The translations under genes and the position numbers were made by a program. From contig NC_077242.1 of assembly GCF_947179165.1 (NCBI RefSeq), positions 33,043,097-33,107,096 on the forward strand: a stretch of DNA of 64,000 nt. Direction: 5' to 3'. Below, piece by piece: positions 44,090 through 55,841 of this stretch (the stretch's first letter is position 1; the number at the start of each line of letters is the position of its first letter). The notes under the pieces are model-generated. The model had not been told where the DNA came from, searched no databases, and worked only from the letters and a program-made list of their open reading frames with translations. The DNA comes from Solanum dulcamara. Lineage: Eukaryota; Streptophyta; Magnoliopsida; Solanales; Solanaceae.

Positions 44090-44470
44090 CACATCTTGCT
44101 CTACCAGTCTTGTACGGGGCTGTTGGGATACTGGAGTAGTCACTATTATGGTAGGCAACTCGATGAGTGATGGATAATCATCCGAGCTACCTTCGAAGTT
44201 AATCTTTTGGCTTGCGACATATCCTCTAGCATCTAATAACGTGCTCAGTCTGTTTAACAGCTCGAGGGAAAAAATGTGGTACGAAGACCTGTCTGTGCTC
44301 CCGATCTCTTCTTGAACTGATCTCTAGACGTTAATCATAATTAAAGTCCCTCTATCTTAGATATTAGCTGGGGAAACCTCACAGAACCTTACTACCTCCT
44401 TGTCCTATAACTTCACCTAGTTCCAGCTGCATAGGTGGTTTGGCTTAAAAGCAAATGGGTTCATTCGTTA
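44090..44470 (-). pseudogene. A2 integrase core, heavily eroded
   Basis: Traced on the reverse strand through many stops: NPFAFKPNHLCSWN, VKL*DKEVVRFCEVSPANI*DRGT (compare LPVKTTYS, AKLYIKEVVRLHGVPVSIISDRGT), then NFEGSSDDYPSLIEL followed by a frameshifted YNNSYHS-like block. The Asp of DRGT is present. No reading frame longer than about 40 codons remains. Confidence 0.65.
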
Positions 44471-47400
44471 GCCTTCTCTCAATAACCCGTACAGCACCCT
44501 ATTCTTGAAGATTATAGAATAGGTATGTGATGACGTTGATAATTTGGGAATACTTAGCCTCGTATAGTTCTTCTCAACTTTCTTCAGAACTTTAACTGGC
44601 ACTCTATTTTTTGGATTTCGCTTCTCAATCCTTAAAGTTGGATGCCAAGTGGTGTCAAAATTTCCTCGCCCACTGGCCCATATAGCCATTCTTTGGTTTG
44701 CCTCTTATTAACTAGTACTATGTTGACGAAATGTGGTATTTGAGTGCGTCTTCAGTTAGCAATTAGCTAATCCTTCTTGTATTGCTTAAATCCTTTTTAC
44801 AATACCCTCAATGTAACTTATAGTATTCTAAGACCATAATTTCATATCGTTTCTCCGCCGCTAGTTTAGATTCTTCCATCTCGCGCAATCACACCCACAC
44901 TATCGCACTAAATTCCACTAGAATTTAGATATTAAGCGTGCTTAGGTGAGAGTGATACCGGTATGGGCGACCTCCCTAGGAAGTCTTCATGTTGTGTTTC
45001 ATTGTAATCCTTGCCATAATATGCAGGGCACTCAACTTAGCCCAAGATTTATCTTAGCATTGTCTCACCAATCTTTATGTGTTGCCTTGCCCTTTCCTCT
45101 ATTAACTTGCAACTGTATAGGGGTAGATCTTTAGTTCCACTATGACCATGTCCTTTTTATTGGTCATTTTGGTTTAACTACTCCTATTGTATTCACCCCT
45201 TTTTGTACGCACCCATTCATTAGAATTGGCTACCGAGTAGTGCTAAAGTTTGATCATATAGTGACCTTTAGAGCCACTTTGAGTTATGTATATCCTTAGC
45301 TGGCATAGGTTTAAAGGAATTTGACATATAAGCTTGCCAATCCTATATTAACCAGCTAGTCCTGTCCATCTTATTTAAACCATTTCACAATTTTCATTAC
45401 CCCCGCTTGTAATCTTCTTGACACAATTTTGTGTCATTCTTTACCTTTACAAGGATATGAGAAGGTTTTCAACTTAACCCGAGGGATATCTTAGCATTGT
45501 TCCACTAGTCCCACCTTGTCGCACTTCTTTCTTTTCCCCTATTCACTCTGTGTTCTTCTCATTTTCTACCATAAGAGGCTTTCTATTCCTTTTTCTTTGG
45601 TTATTTATCTATCGCAACATCATTTGCGATTAACTCTATAGCCAACATTTTGGCTTTTGGTCTAGCATGCTGTCAATATCCTTCGTAATGTCTCTTGAGT
45701 TATTCAATATCTTTTCATGGTTACACTCTTCTTTTTTTATACGCAGCCGCCTTCTAGTGTTATGTTGTTCAAGGTCTCGTCACAAACTTCTTAGTGCTGC
45801 CTTATGTAGCATTCTGGCTTCCATCCAATTATTGGTGGCTTCGGGACCTTTCTAACTTGGTTCGGCAAGATATTTTATTAAAGTTTAGACGTCCATCTCA
45901 AATATATTGCCATATTAATTGCCTCCTCCTACTTTTGCCATTTTCTCTTTAACTTCCCCCCCCTTTAGAGGGTACTCGTACTTTTATCTGCTTGTACCTT
46001 GCTCTATGTCTCTATGTCCAGTCTCAATTTTGTCCAATCTCTTTCTCCAATCTACTTAGTACTGCATCAGGTCCCCATCTTCCTATATATTTTACAACCT
46101 GGTTATTCGCGTACAAAATCTTCGCTAAATTATAAAACGATGAGAACCTTTTCATACATAGTGTGACACCTCATTTATTACTCTGTACTTGAGTAATGGG
46201 ACCTATGGGACTACTCTTCTATACTTATCTTCATCAAAAATTAATTAGTACCTGTAGTCGTTCCAATTTCAATTAGGAAGTATTAGTATTCCGACGATAA
46301 TTATTTCTAGTTTTCTTGAAGTAGTGGCTTTGTCCCAACCTATATCCTTTGTTTCTTGGGATGAATGTAAGTTGCACCATTTATTCCCTAAGTCTGCCAT
46401 CTTTGCCTTTTAAGGGTTCCACTGTTTTTGGGGCGACGTTGTGTACACGCGTTATTCCTTTATATTTTAAGCTCCATACCCTTACTACGTACTCAACGCA
46501 GGCCTTTAACTTAGTTAGCATCTACTAAGGGTGCCTTATTAGCGGTTTCACTTTATCCCTGTATACTTGTATCACACTGTTCAATTCAAACTTACATATC
46601 CCCCTTTTAGTTCGTACTCATATTCAGTTCCTGACATCTCTTTGACGTGCTTCTGTTAGAAGTTCTTTCCCTAATTAGTTGATGCAGAACTATAAACTGT
46701 TATTGTAAACCATTTTTCAACCATTGTTGGAAGAAATCAAAACCTCTTAAACATCACAGTACTTCCCTTTTAATACTTAACCTACCTGGTCTCCTTCTGA
46801 GTTTATCTCGAGTTATGAACCACTTATCTAATTTACAATTAGGAATTGGGGGCTTGGTATTTTCAAAAGAGGGAAGCTCAATTACTGCAAATCTTACCCT
46901 TCCACCTGAACTTCTCTTTTTATTTCCTACAACACAATTACAGTTGGAGATACTGCAGTATGAACTGTACTGCTCAGACAGACTTTTGTTTCTTCGAAAT
47001 AAACTTCCCCAAGTAAAGAGGATATCATTTATTGACGACATGAAGAGTACCTCTTACAGCTTTAATTTGGCATAATATGGGTACTCGGTATCAATTTCCA
47101 AGACATGTTATAAAGTTATGTTTTATTCCCTTTTTCTTCTCTTGGGAAACTTTCGACAGAGTTTCCAATGCGTCATAGGACAACCACATATATATATATA
47201 TACTCATATTATCTCACAGCCACACAGGGCTCTCAATGTCAATAATAATATAAAAATACTGGACTTACCTTGTATGTCCAACTTCAAACTGCATCTGTTG
47301 CACTTCTTTTCTGCTTTCCTTTCAGGTTTCAACTTTACATTTCAATATTACTTCAATACCTTACCCAACGGATATTTTCTGTGCCTTTACTTTATTTACC

Positions 47401-47641
47401 TACGTGCTTCGTAATATCTGATGTTGTCAATTACTTCCTTCGGTTGATGTCGTCCTTCTATTAAGATCCAAGGTTAGTATAAGGAATTTTTCTATGACTC
47501 ATATCTATAGCACGATCTCAAATGTAAAAGAAAAGTAACATCCAAAATATCATATAGCCTCCTGTTTATAGATGTGGCGTGCAACACATCGATAATCAAG
47601 ACTCTACTAGACACGGTCTGCATATAATCCAAGGATGAACC
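44471..47641 (-). other. A2 interior without assignable coding domain
   Basis: About 3.2 kb. Short open frames (for example 44468-44689 and 46754-47041) match no gypsy domain I recognise. Parts are shared with A3: 44995-45120 matches 60330-60440 (TTAGCCCAAGATTTA), and 47130-47240 matches the A1 and A3 primer-side interior. It probably holds decayed gag, RT and RNase H plus leader. I cannot delimit them by eye. Confidence 0.6.
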
Positions 47642-47653
47642 GCTCTGATACCA
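47642..47653 (-). promoter_or_regulatory. A2 primer binding site, tRNA-iMet
   Basis: GCTCTGATACCA, reverse strand TGGTATCAGAGC, an exact 12-base match, four bases from the LTR edge at 47658. Confidence 0.93.
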
Positions 47654-50363
47654 CTTCTGTCACAACTCAACCCCGTAGGCCATGACTGGGATCCAACCTA
47701 GACCCCCATATACATATCTATTAGTTGTGGTCAAGTCGAACTATAGACATGCAGTGCATATAAATCAAGTGTAGTCAAACCAGACTACAAACAACACAAT
47801 GCCATGCATCAGAGCCCTATTGGGTGATAACATTTTTATAAACATGTAGCCTCTTTCATTTGTATCACTTTATGAAAGGGCACGCAAGCCGACAAGGTTT
47901 CCATAACATAATAACATATATCATACATCATGTAGACTAAGCTGAATCAAACTGATATACATAACCCACATATACATGTCTGCAGAGCTCTAAAAACATT
48001 AACGATGACATATGGTGGGACAAGGCCTATGCCGTACCCCTGAATAGACAACACAATTTTATACATCAGTGGTCAGTATCAAAAAACTAGGCTTCAATAC
48101 AATAGAGCCTCTTCCAGCTGAGATGTGCGGAATCCTAAGCTGACAGACTCCCAAAACCTGCATCTGTACCTGCGGGCATAAAATGCAACCCCCCGAAGAA
48201 AGGGGGTCTGTATGATATATGTACTGAGTATGTAAAACATAACATAATACAACTGGAAGCATATCTGAGATAGAGGAACAGGAGATAAGATATCAAATCA
48301 GAAATCTATATCTTAACTCTGTGAATTACAAAAGCATGCATGTTCAAGTTATACCATATAGCCGGCCCTACCAGGGATCCGATGAATACATCTGTGAAAC
48401 CATCATAAGCCCCATGCCATCACCACCTTATTATAACACATCATCATATATATATACGTATCCGGCCCTCTAGTGAGGGGCTCGATGGACAATGTAGTGA
48501 ATTGTGCATGACAACGTACCCGGCCTAGGACTCGGTGAAAAAAGGGTTACAGTATACACGAGTAGAGTAGTGAGTAACTAAATGCAATTTAAATCATTAT
48601 CAGAGACTCGACAAAATAAGAAAGTTAAGCTTTTATTTGAGGACCCGAGTAACGGTGTAGTCATCTCAAATGTCCTCTAAATGCAATTATAGGCTGCCTC
48701 AAAAGTAATCTCAGGGACCCTAGATATGTATTAACATAGGCCCAAATCATATATGGAATTAGGAACACTTAGTCTAGTATAGTCTTTAAGACTTGGAGCT
48801 TGTACATTTGGTACCTCTTTAACATATAGAAGTTTTCAGGGAAATAGTTCAACTACTATCAAAGTTCGATATTCAAAAGTAAATAGGAGATGTTAAGAAT
48901 GGAGTTACTCCGGAGCTCACATCATATTTAACTTATAACTAAGACATGCCAGATAAGAAAGAGAGTAAACTCTATATAGTTTGTACTTTCCTTCAGGTGG
49001 TCATTATATACATATCTCATACTCGGCCCATACTGGGGCTTGGTGAACAACTATGGCATCATAATTTCATTTTCATACCAATTACATATCAAGAGAAAGG
49101 AAATATAGTTTCCCATACACTACTCTTTAGCACATTGAAGCCTTAACGGGCAATGCTTAATTCTTGTAGGGGTGTCAACACCTAACTGGAGTTAGGGATT
49201 ATGAGGCGTACTTGGAGCTATGGGAATGGAATTATCCCCACAGTCCACATACAATTCACTTAAGTCTAAGACTTGCCAAAAGGAAATAAAGATAGTTGTA
49301 CGTACTTATACCAAAAATGCTAAGAGAAAGCTTTACATACCTCTTATGAGTTACTCTTTATCCCGTTCGCCTCGTCGTCCTTTGAACCTATTCAACATGA
49401 AAGTAATAATAATATCAACCACTCTTAACTTTCCATCATCTTAGGTTGCACCTTTGTATTCATGGAACCTATTTCCTTGTTCGTCTCCTCAACTAGTTCT
49501 TTAATTAGTTAAGGCGTTAACGAAAATTGGGCAGCACCTCCCCTATAACGTGCCCTATCCAAATTTCCAATTAGATACCTAAACACTACAGACAACCAAC
49601 AACAACAACCTGCAGCATACTTTTAAGCAATTCACACCAGCAACATACAACATAAGCTCCAAACGACTCGCTCAAAATTACGATATCAAAATAGGGTGTC
49701 TAGCCTTTATTTTGTAACACCTTTAATTATATAAAATGAGGGGTCATGTAGTTGAAACCAGAAGCACTCACACCCTTTTTAAAATACATTTTGGACCTGC
49801 AAAACACCTCCACATACCTGCAGCAGTTCACCACAAGCACAACCCTTTACTTCGACGACAATTCAACTATAACGACTCCAACTTAGTTTATTTCGAACGT
49901 TAAGCATATATATGATGTTTACATATTTCCAGACAATTAAACAATATATAATACACTTCTTAAAAATACCATAAACTCCAAATTAAGAGGAGAAACCTTA
50001 CCTTACCCGAAATTGGTCAAAACTGCCAAATTGCAACTCGGAACTTCTCCAAACGTGCAGAAATTGAGTGGGATGTTTATGTCCTTTATATTCTTCCCCA
50101 AATTGGAATTTTTAGTTATAAAACACTACTATATAACCTTGGGACACCTCAAATAATCAATTCATGAAACAAAATTTTGAGGCTAAAGGGTCAAACCCGT
50201 AGCTCCCTCCTCTTGTTCCTAGAGTTTTCCTTTCAACTTTCTCTTGTTTGTTCCAAGTGTAGAGATGAAGTTATGGTTCCGCACACATCGTAAGATACAT
50301 GTATAAACCTCTACATTGTTGAGGAATACCGTAGATAATTAATTCACAGAGGAAAAATTGGAC

Positions 50364-50371
50364 ACTTACCT
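50364..50371 (-). promoter_or_regulatory. Splice-donor-like site AG|GTAAGT (A2 5' LTR)
   Basis: The reverse strand reads AATTAAGGTAAGTGTCC, identical in core to A1 and the A2 3' LTR. Confidence 0.4.
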
Positions 50372-50478
50372 TAATTTTTCCAAAACATGGCTGCCTTTCT
50401 CTTCTTCTTCTCTCATGTTTTTTTTCCTTCTCTTTGGCTTCTGTTTTGGACAAAAAAATGTCAATAAGTGTCACTTAA

Positions 50479-50704
50479 CATATAGATATATGTTTCCTTA
50501 GGGGGTGACATGTGTCAGCCCCTAAGGGTGACATGTGTTTTGCCCCCATTGGGCCAACACATACATGCTGCCAATAAGGGGCTGCCATGTGGCGTGGGGT
50601 CCACCTCCCCCAAGAAGGTGGGTCACCTACTTGAACCTAAGCAGGTGGGTCACTTGCTTGCTTGAGGTGCTTCCACGTGTCACTCCTCCATTGGCTGCCA
50701 CGTG
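50479..50704 (-). promoter_or_regulatory. Putative LTR promoter with G-boxes (A2 5' LTR)
   Basis: CACGTG at 50674-50679 and 50699-50704. Two further sites have become CATGTG (GACATGTGT near 50510 and 50530) where the A2 3' LTR has CACGTG. TATA-like ATAGATATATG lies at about 50481-50492. As the 5' LTR of A2 this would be the working promoter. Confidence 0.5.
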
Positions 50705-51038
50705 TTGTCTTTTCCCCTTCCTTGTGGGTTCGTAATCTCGTCCTATTTTAAGAGCCTATGTAATCCATGCTATGTAAGCTTGGTATGTACTCAAGTATCT
50801 CAAGTACGTAAGACTTCTAAATTAGTAGCTTAGGTAGGTAAGTCGAGTCCTATGACTCATCACTTGACCTCTAATTCCTTTCAGATTATTATGACTCTAT
50901 TTCCAACCTTCTCTACTATGGGGTATTAAATTCTCCCTTTCTTAGAGTCGTTTGATAGTTTCGTAGCATATCTGTCTCACATGATAATGTCTAAGAAACT
51001 TATGAGACATTCCATGTTTAAAAGTGTGAGGTGTAACA

Positions 51039-51122
51039 CCTTATTGGGATCCTTTGGGTTCCCAATCATCGTGTCACATCTAGTCCCTAGGATTAGGTCA
51101 TGAAAAACTTAGTATCAGAGCA
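51039..51122 (+). repeat. E 5' LTR end and primer binding site
   Basis: 51039-51105 is the last part of the E LTR (compare Z2 25950-26017: GTGTCACATCTAGTCCCTAG versus ATGTCACGTCTAGGCCCTAG). It ends GGTCATGAAA, a mutated CA end. The primer site TAGTATCAGAGC is at 51110-51121 with one mismatch to TGGTATCAGAGC. Confidence 0.85.
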
Positions 51123-51324
51123 AAAGGTTTAGGAGTGTCCTATGGAGTCTAACATGCAATGTTAAGTAGAGTCTTGTTCATCGGCGTGAAGAATGCCAAA
51201 CCTATTAATAGGAGGCTATGAAGAACCTTAGAAAAATCTCACTTCTTTCATGATCAATGTCATGTGGTAGAGTGGTACTCTAAGTCTTTCCCTCTAATGC
51301 TTGTTCTTTGCGATTATTAGAAAA
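51123..51324 (+). other. E leader
   Basis: Untranslated sequence between primer site and gag. It contains AGAGTCTTGTTCATCGGCGTG, similar to the A1 leader word AGAGTCTTGTTTATCAG. Confidence 0.7.
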
Positions 51325-52321
51325 ATGCCTCCAGGAAGATACCCCGCTCAAAGGAGTATGGTTGAAGAGGAGCAATAAGATCTAAATGATACCTTGAATA
51401 ACCAAGTGACTAATATCGAGTTTTGAGTGGCCTTTCAAGTACTTGCTCAAGCCATGATGGCATAATCCAATCGTGAGATAGTTGCTCCCATGAACCTAAG
51501 TATGGGTATAGCGGCAATAAGGATTCGTGACTTCATAAGGATGAATCTGGAATTTTAGGGTACTAAGGTGGATAAGGATCCAAAAGAGGTTTTTGATGCT
51601 ATTCACAAGATTGTGGAGGTTATAGGGATTAGCCCGATTGAGAGGGTGGAGTTTTTTACTTATCAATTAAATGGTGTAGCTAGAGTTTGGTTTGATCAAT
51701 AGAAGAGTGAGAGTCCTAGATAGGCAGATCTCGTGACTTGGGAAGAATTTTAAGGAGTGTTTTTTGATTAATTTTCCCATTGCAGTTGAGGGAGGCCATG
51801 ATACAAGAGTTCATCAATCTTAAGCAAGGAGGTATGAGTGTGAGGGATTATGCCCTCATATTTACCCAATTATCAAAATATGCTCCATTCATAGTTGCCG
51901 ACCCAAGAACTCTTATAAGTAGGTTTATGTCGGGTGTGCTAGATTTGGTTTCTAAGGAATGTAAGACAGCCATATTGATTTGGGAAATAGACATCTCTAG
52001 ACTTATGATCCATGTGGAGAAAATACAAGGTGAGAAGCTAAGGGAGAAAATTAGAGAGTCTAAGAGGGAAAGGACCAATGGTAGTTCTTCCTCTCATGCT
52101 AAGCTCAGATATAGTGGGTATCCTCATTTTTTCCAAAGGTATTTCGATCAAGGTTCTTTGAATGCCACTACTCCAAGGTTTGCAAAAAATAGGGTGCCCA
52201 ATCCCAAGAAATGTGGAAAGAGCCATAATGGAGAGTATCTAGTGGGTTTGAATGTGTGTTATCGATATGGAAAGCTAGGTCACCATGCTAAGGAGTGTAG
52301 GGTTAAGGATGGTCATCCTTA
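51325..52321 (+). pseudogene. E gag, broken
   Basis: The likely start is at 51325 (MPPGRYPAQRS). Stops follow within 20 codons and recur (NIEF*VAFQVL, FDQ*KSESPR*). A frame change near 51770 leads to the open stretch 51780-52322: LREAMIQEFINLKQGGMSVR, LIFTQLSKYAPFIVADPRT, SRFMSGVLDLVSKECKTAIL, then a Ser/Arg-rich linker. The zinc knuckle at about 52255-52300 reads CYRYGKLGHHAKEC, where the second Cys is Tyr, as in D. It would bind RNA and form the particle. Confidence 0.88.
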
Positions 52322-52684
52322 AGGTCAATTTGCTCATGGAGGACAATTTCAATAAGGTGATCAAGTTCAACCAAAGGGTGATCAACATAATAATAGGTTT
52401 TATGCTCTTCATGGTAGGCAAGAGATGCAGAAGATTCTCAATGTTATTATCGATATGTTACAGGTCTTTCACTATGATGTTTATGCCTTACTTGATCTTG
52501 TTGTAAAATTTTCTTTTGTTACTTCTTATATGGCCATGAGATTTGATGTTAGCCGTGAAATATTGTTAGAGCCTTTTTTCATTTATACTCCTATAGGTGA
52601 GTTGGTTGTGGCTAAGAGTGTCCATAGAATTGTCCAATTTCAGATTTCCATAAAGTTACCTTATGTGATCTAGTTGAGCTTGAT
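52322..52684 (+). pseudogene. E aspartic protease region, inactive
   Basis: Open at 52425-52673: VIIDMLQVFHYDVYALLDLVVKFSFVTSYMAMRFDV. In the active motif Asp is kept but the Gly of D-P-G is Val (LLDLV). D retains D-Q-G at the same place. A frame break occurs near 52660, before [10 protein letters not shown]. Confidence 0.82.
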
Positions 52685-53839
52685 ATGACCGACTTTAATG
52701 TTATCCTTGGTTTGGATTGGCTATATGCATGTTTTACTTCTATTGATTGTAGAACCCGAGTGGTTAAGTTCCAATTCCCAAAAGAGTTGGTCCTAGAAAA
52801 CAAGGGCAGTAATTATGTGTTTAAAGGTCAATTCATTTCGTGCCTTAAAGCTCGTAAAATGATTTCCAAAGGTTGCATCTACCATCTTGTGAGGGTTAGG
52901 GATACCAATTCTGAAGCCCCTACTCTAGAGTCGGTCCCTATTATTAATGAGTTTTCGAATGTTTTTTCTGATGATCTACCCAGTGTTCCTCCCAAAAGGG
53001 AAATTGACTTTGGCATAGACCTTCTTTCGGGTACTCAACCTATTTCTATTCTTCCTTATTCAATGACTCCAGCGAAACTAAAAGAGTTAAAGGATCAATT
53101 GAAAGACTTGTTAGACAAGGCCTTTATTAGACCGAGCATATCTCCCTGGGTGCTCCTATTTTGTGTTAGAAAAAAGGATGGTTCACTTCGTATGTGTATT
53201 GACTAATGGCAATTGAAAAAATTAACCATCAAGAATTAATATCCAATTCTGAGAATAGATAATTTGTTTGACCAATTGCAAGGGGCAAGTTATTTCTCTA
53301 AGATTGACCTCTATTCCAGTTATCACCAACTAAGGGTAAGGGAGTGTGATGCTCCCAAGATGGTATTTCGAATAAGATATGGCCATTATGAGTTCGTAGT
53401 TATGTCATTTGGATTGGCTAATTACCCCGTAGAATTCATGGTCTTAATGAATAGGGTGTTCAAACAATATTTGGATATGTTTGTAATTATATTTATGGAT
53501 GACATTTTGATTTACTCTCAAAATAAGAAAGAGCATGCTAATCATTTGAGGATTGTATTGCAAACCCTAAGGAACAAGAAATTATTTGCCATGTTCAATA
53601 AGTGTGAGTTTTGGCTAAGGGAGGTTGCTTTCCTTGGTCACGTTGTGTCTGGTGAAGGGATTATGATTAATCTCAAGAAAATCGAGGTGGTTAAGAATTG
53701 GCCTAGACCATTATCTCCTTCGGATATTACAAGTTTTTTGGGCCTAGCCTGGTATTATAGAAAGTTTATGGAAGGATTTTCCTTGATTTCTTCACCTTTG
53801 ACTAAGTTGACCCAAAAGAAAGTGAAGTTTCAATGGTGA
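52685..53839 (+). pseudogene. E protease end and reverse transcriptase, centre intact
   Basis: 52685-53206: [20 protein letters not shown], then [47 protein letters not shown], and [14 protein letters not shown]. There is a stop where Tyr is expected (CID*WQLKK, 53204-53206). 53264-53839: [25 protein letters not shown] with the first Asp, [17 protein letters not shown], and the catalytic centre FMDDILIYS with both Asp residues. [23 protein letters not shown] and [11 protein letters not shown] follow. The best-preserved RT in the window, but divided by stops. Confidence 0.9.
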
Positions 53840-54300
53840 AAAGCTTGTGAAAAGAGCTTCCAAGAGTTGAAAGATCGTCTTACTACCTATATTTTGACCT
53901 TGCTAGAAGGGTCCGATAGGTTTGTTGTGTATTAGATGCCTAGAGGGATAGTATTGGTTGTGTCTTGTTGTAACTTGGTAAGGTGATAGCCTATTCTTCT
54001 AGGACACTTAAGGTGCATGAAAAGAATTATCTGACTCATGACTTGGAATTAGCGGTAGTGGTATTTGCTTTGAAGATTTGGAGAAACTATCTTTATGGCG
54101 TCCATGTGGATGTGTTCTCCAATCACAAGAGTTTACATTATTTGTTTAAGCAAAAAGACTTGAACCATCAGCAAAGGAGATGGCTTAAATTGTTAAAAGA
54201 CTATGATATGAGTGTGTTGTACCATCCGATAAAGGTAATATGATTTTCAATGTACTAAGTAGATTGTCTAGTGTGCATATGTTGAGGAAGGTAAGAAAGA
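53840..54300 (+). pseudogene. E RNase H domain, broken
   Basis: A stop at 53837 replaces Trp/Ser (FQW*KACEKSF). The CDAS region near 53925-53950 is corrupted (VY*MPRGIV). 53983-54243: [31 protein letters not shown] (blocks) with Glu, [14 protein letters not shown] where the FTD Asp is Asn, and [12 protein letters not shown]. The ADALSRL end is frameshifted near 54243. Two acidic residues are lost, so activity is unlikely. Confidence 0.87.
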
Positions 54301-54718
54301 CTTGGTTAAGGATATGCATAGATTGGCTCATTTAGGAGTTCGATTGGCTGATACTAATGATGGAGGTATACATGTTCAAAATAGTTCAGAATCATCTCTT
54401 GTAGCAAATGTCAAGGCTAAGCAAGATAATGATCCGGTGTTGATTAAGTTGAAGAAGTCAGTTTCCAAAAAATCCATTGAGGCTTTCTCCCAAGAGAGAG
54501 ATGGTGTGCTTTGTTATCAAGGCTTGTTGTGTATGCCTAATGTTAATGGTTTGAAAGAATTGCTATTAGATAAGGCCCATAATTCTCGATATTCAATTCA
54601 TTCGGGATCCACTAAGATGTATTGTGATTTGAGGGAAGTGTATTGGTGGAATGGAATGAAGAAGAATAAAGTAGAGTTCGTGGCTAAGTGTCCAAATTGT
54701 CAACAAGTTAAAGTTTAG
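54301..54718 (+). pseudogene. E linker and integrase zinc (HHCC) domain
   Basis: An open frame of 138 residues: VKDMHRLAHLGVRLADTNDG, NVKAKQDNDPVLIKLKK, then DKAHNSRYSIHSGSTKMYCDLREVYWWNGMKK and CPNCQQVKV. The His and Cys pairs are complete. It ends at amber TAG 54716-54718 within VKV*HQ, the same stop in the same context as Z2 at 13513-13515. Confidence 0.9.
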
Positions 54719-55416
54719 CATCAAAAACTAGGAGGTTTAGCTCAAGACATTGAGAGTCCTACTTGGAAGTGGAAAGATGTAAATATGGACTTTGTGATGG
54801 GTTTGCGTAATAAGAAACAATATGATTCTGTTTGGGTTGTTGTGCATCGAATGACTAAGTCAGCTTATTTTCTACCGATTCAGACTACTTATAGTGTTGA
54901 ATATTATGGTAAGTTGTATGTCTGTGAGTTGGTTAGACTGCATGGTCTTCCCTTGTCTATTATATCGAATCGAGGTACTCAATTCACTTCTTATTTTTGA
55001 AAGTCATTTCAAAAGGGTCTTGGTACAAAAGTGAAGCTAAGTACCACTTTCCACCTCAAATTGATAATCAGATAATCAAGCCGAGAGAACGATTCAAATT
55101 TTAGAGGTTATGTTGAGTGCATGCATCATTGATTTCAAAGGAAGTTGGGATGAGCATCTATCATTGATTGAGTTTGCCTACAACAATAGTTATCACTCTA
55201 GCATCCAAATGACCCCTTTTTTGCATTGTATCAGAGAAGATGTAGGTCCCTAGCGAGATGGTTTGAAATAGGTGAGATGGCCTTGATTGATCCCGATTTG
55301 GTTATAGATGCTATGGAAAAGGTAAGAATCATAATAAAGAGATTAAAGACGGCTCAAAGTAGTCAAAACTCCTATTTGGATGTTAGGAAAAGGGAGCTTC
55401 AATTTGATGTGGAAGA
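54719..55416 (+). pseudogene. E integrase core, inactive
   Basis: Downstream of the amber stop: HQKLGGLAQDIESPTWKWKDVNMDFVMGL (first Asp kept), YFLPIQTTYS, and LPLSIISNRGTQFTSYF, where the second catalytic Asp is Asn, followed by a stop. At 55063-55078 an 8-bp tandem duplication (GATAATCA twice) shifts the frame just before QAERTIQ, which still carries Glu. SWDEHLSLIEFAYNNSYHSSIQM follows, then another frameshift and RWFEIGEMALIDPDLV. Not functional. Confidence 0.9.
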
Positions 55417-55841
55417 TTGGTTCATTTGAAGGTTTTACCCATGAAGGGTGTAATGCATTTTTGTAAGAAAGGGAAATTGAGTCCTAGATATGTTGGACCT
55501 TATAAGATATTGAGTCGTATTTTCAAGGTGGATTATGAGTTATGTTTTCCATTTGAGTTGGCTATGGTTTTTATTCAGTATTTTATGTATCTATGTTGAT
55601 AAAGTTTTTGGGTGATCTGAATTCCATTGTATCATTGGAAGATGTGACTATTGAAGAAAATTTGACTTATGAGGAGGTTCTGGTGGAAATCTTAGACCGG
55701 CAAGTGAAGAGGCTAAGGAACAAATAATTTACGTCCATCAAAGTATTATGGAGAAATCAACAAGTAGAGTGTTCTACTTCGGAAGCAGATGTGGATATGA
55801 TTAAACGATACCCGTATATCTTTCCCTCTACTCAAGCCTAA
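55417..55841 (+). pseudogene. E polyprotein C-terminal tail (chromodomain-like region)
   Basis: Frame 55417-55599: LKVLPMKGVMHFCKKGKLSPRYVGPYKIL (blocks), VDYELCFPFELAMV, then a frameshift where HSVFHVSML should follow. The tail continues with LTYEEVLVEILDRQVKRLRNK, TSIKVLWRNQQVEC-like blocks and ends YIFPSTQA with TAA 55839-55841, the same terminal peptide as Z2. Confidence 0.87.

Larger units (their letters stand above)
40016..51038 (-). mobile_element. A2: family A LTR retrotransposon, 11.0 kb, complete ends
   Basis: Reverse orientation, LTRs of 3391 bp (40016-43406) and 3381 bp (47658-51038) with TGT...ACA termini, an exact tRNA-Met primer site and a polypurine tract. The interior is 4.25 kb and holds only the C-terminal half of pol in recognisable form. 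The 5-bp flanks do not match cleanly (CTTGG left, CCTTA or CTTAT right), although comparison with Z2 suggests CTTAT-like target DNA. It sits in the E 5' LTR. Confidence 0.88.
47658..51038 (-). repeat. A2 5' LTR
   Basis: TGTCACAACTC to GAGGTGTAACA, 3381 bp, aligned with 40016-43406 throughout. CACGTG at 50674-50679 and 50699-50704. TATA-like stretch near 50479-50492. Donor-like site at 50364-50371. Twin inverted repeat near 48188-48227 (CCCCCCGAAGAAAGGGGG, then a partly decayed second stem). Confidence 0.92.

Noticed and set aside
44468..44689. Possible extra gene with basic residues (RIEKRNPKNRVP)
   Set aside because: It lies where integrase N-terminal sequence is expected in A2 and shows no independent domain. 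Most likely decayed pol in a shifted frame.
46754..47075. Overlapping ~90-codon frames on both strands in the A2 interior
   Set aside because: No domain is seen, both strands are open over the same bases, and the equivalent A3 region is not open. Treated as chance frames.
47642..47653. tRNA-like sequence
   Set aside because: Only the 12-base complement to the tRNA-Met 3' end is present. No cloverleaf surrounds it, so it is a primer binding site.
51325..55841. Endogenous pararetrovirus (Caulimoviridae) rather than a retrotransposon
   Set aside because: Integrase with zinc domain follows RNase H, LTRs and a tRNA primer site are present, and no movement-protein region is seen.
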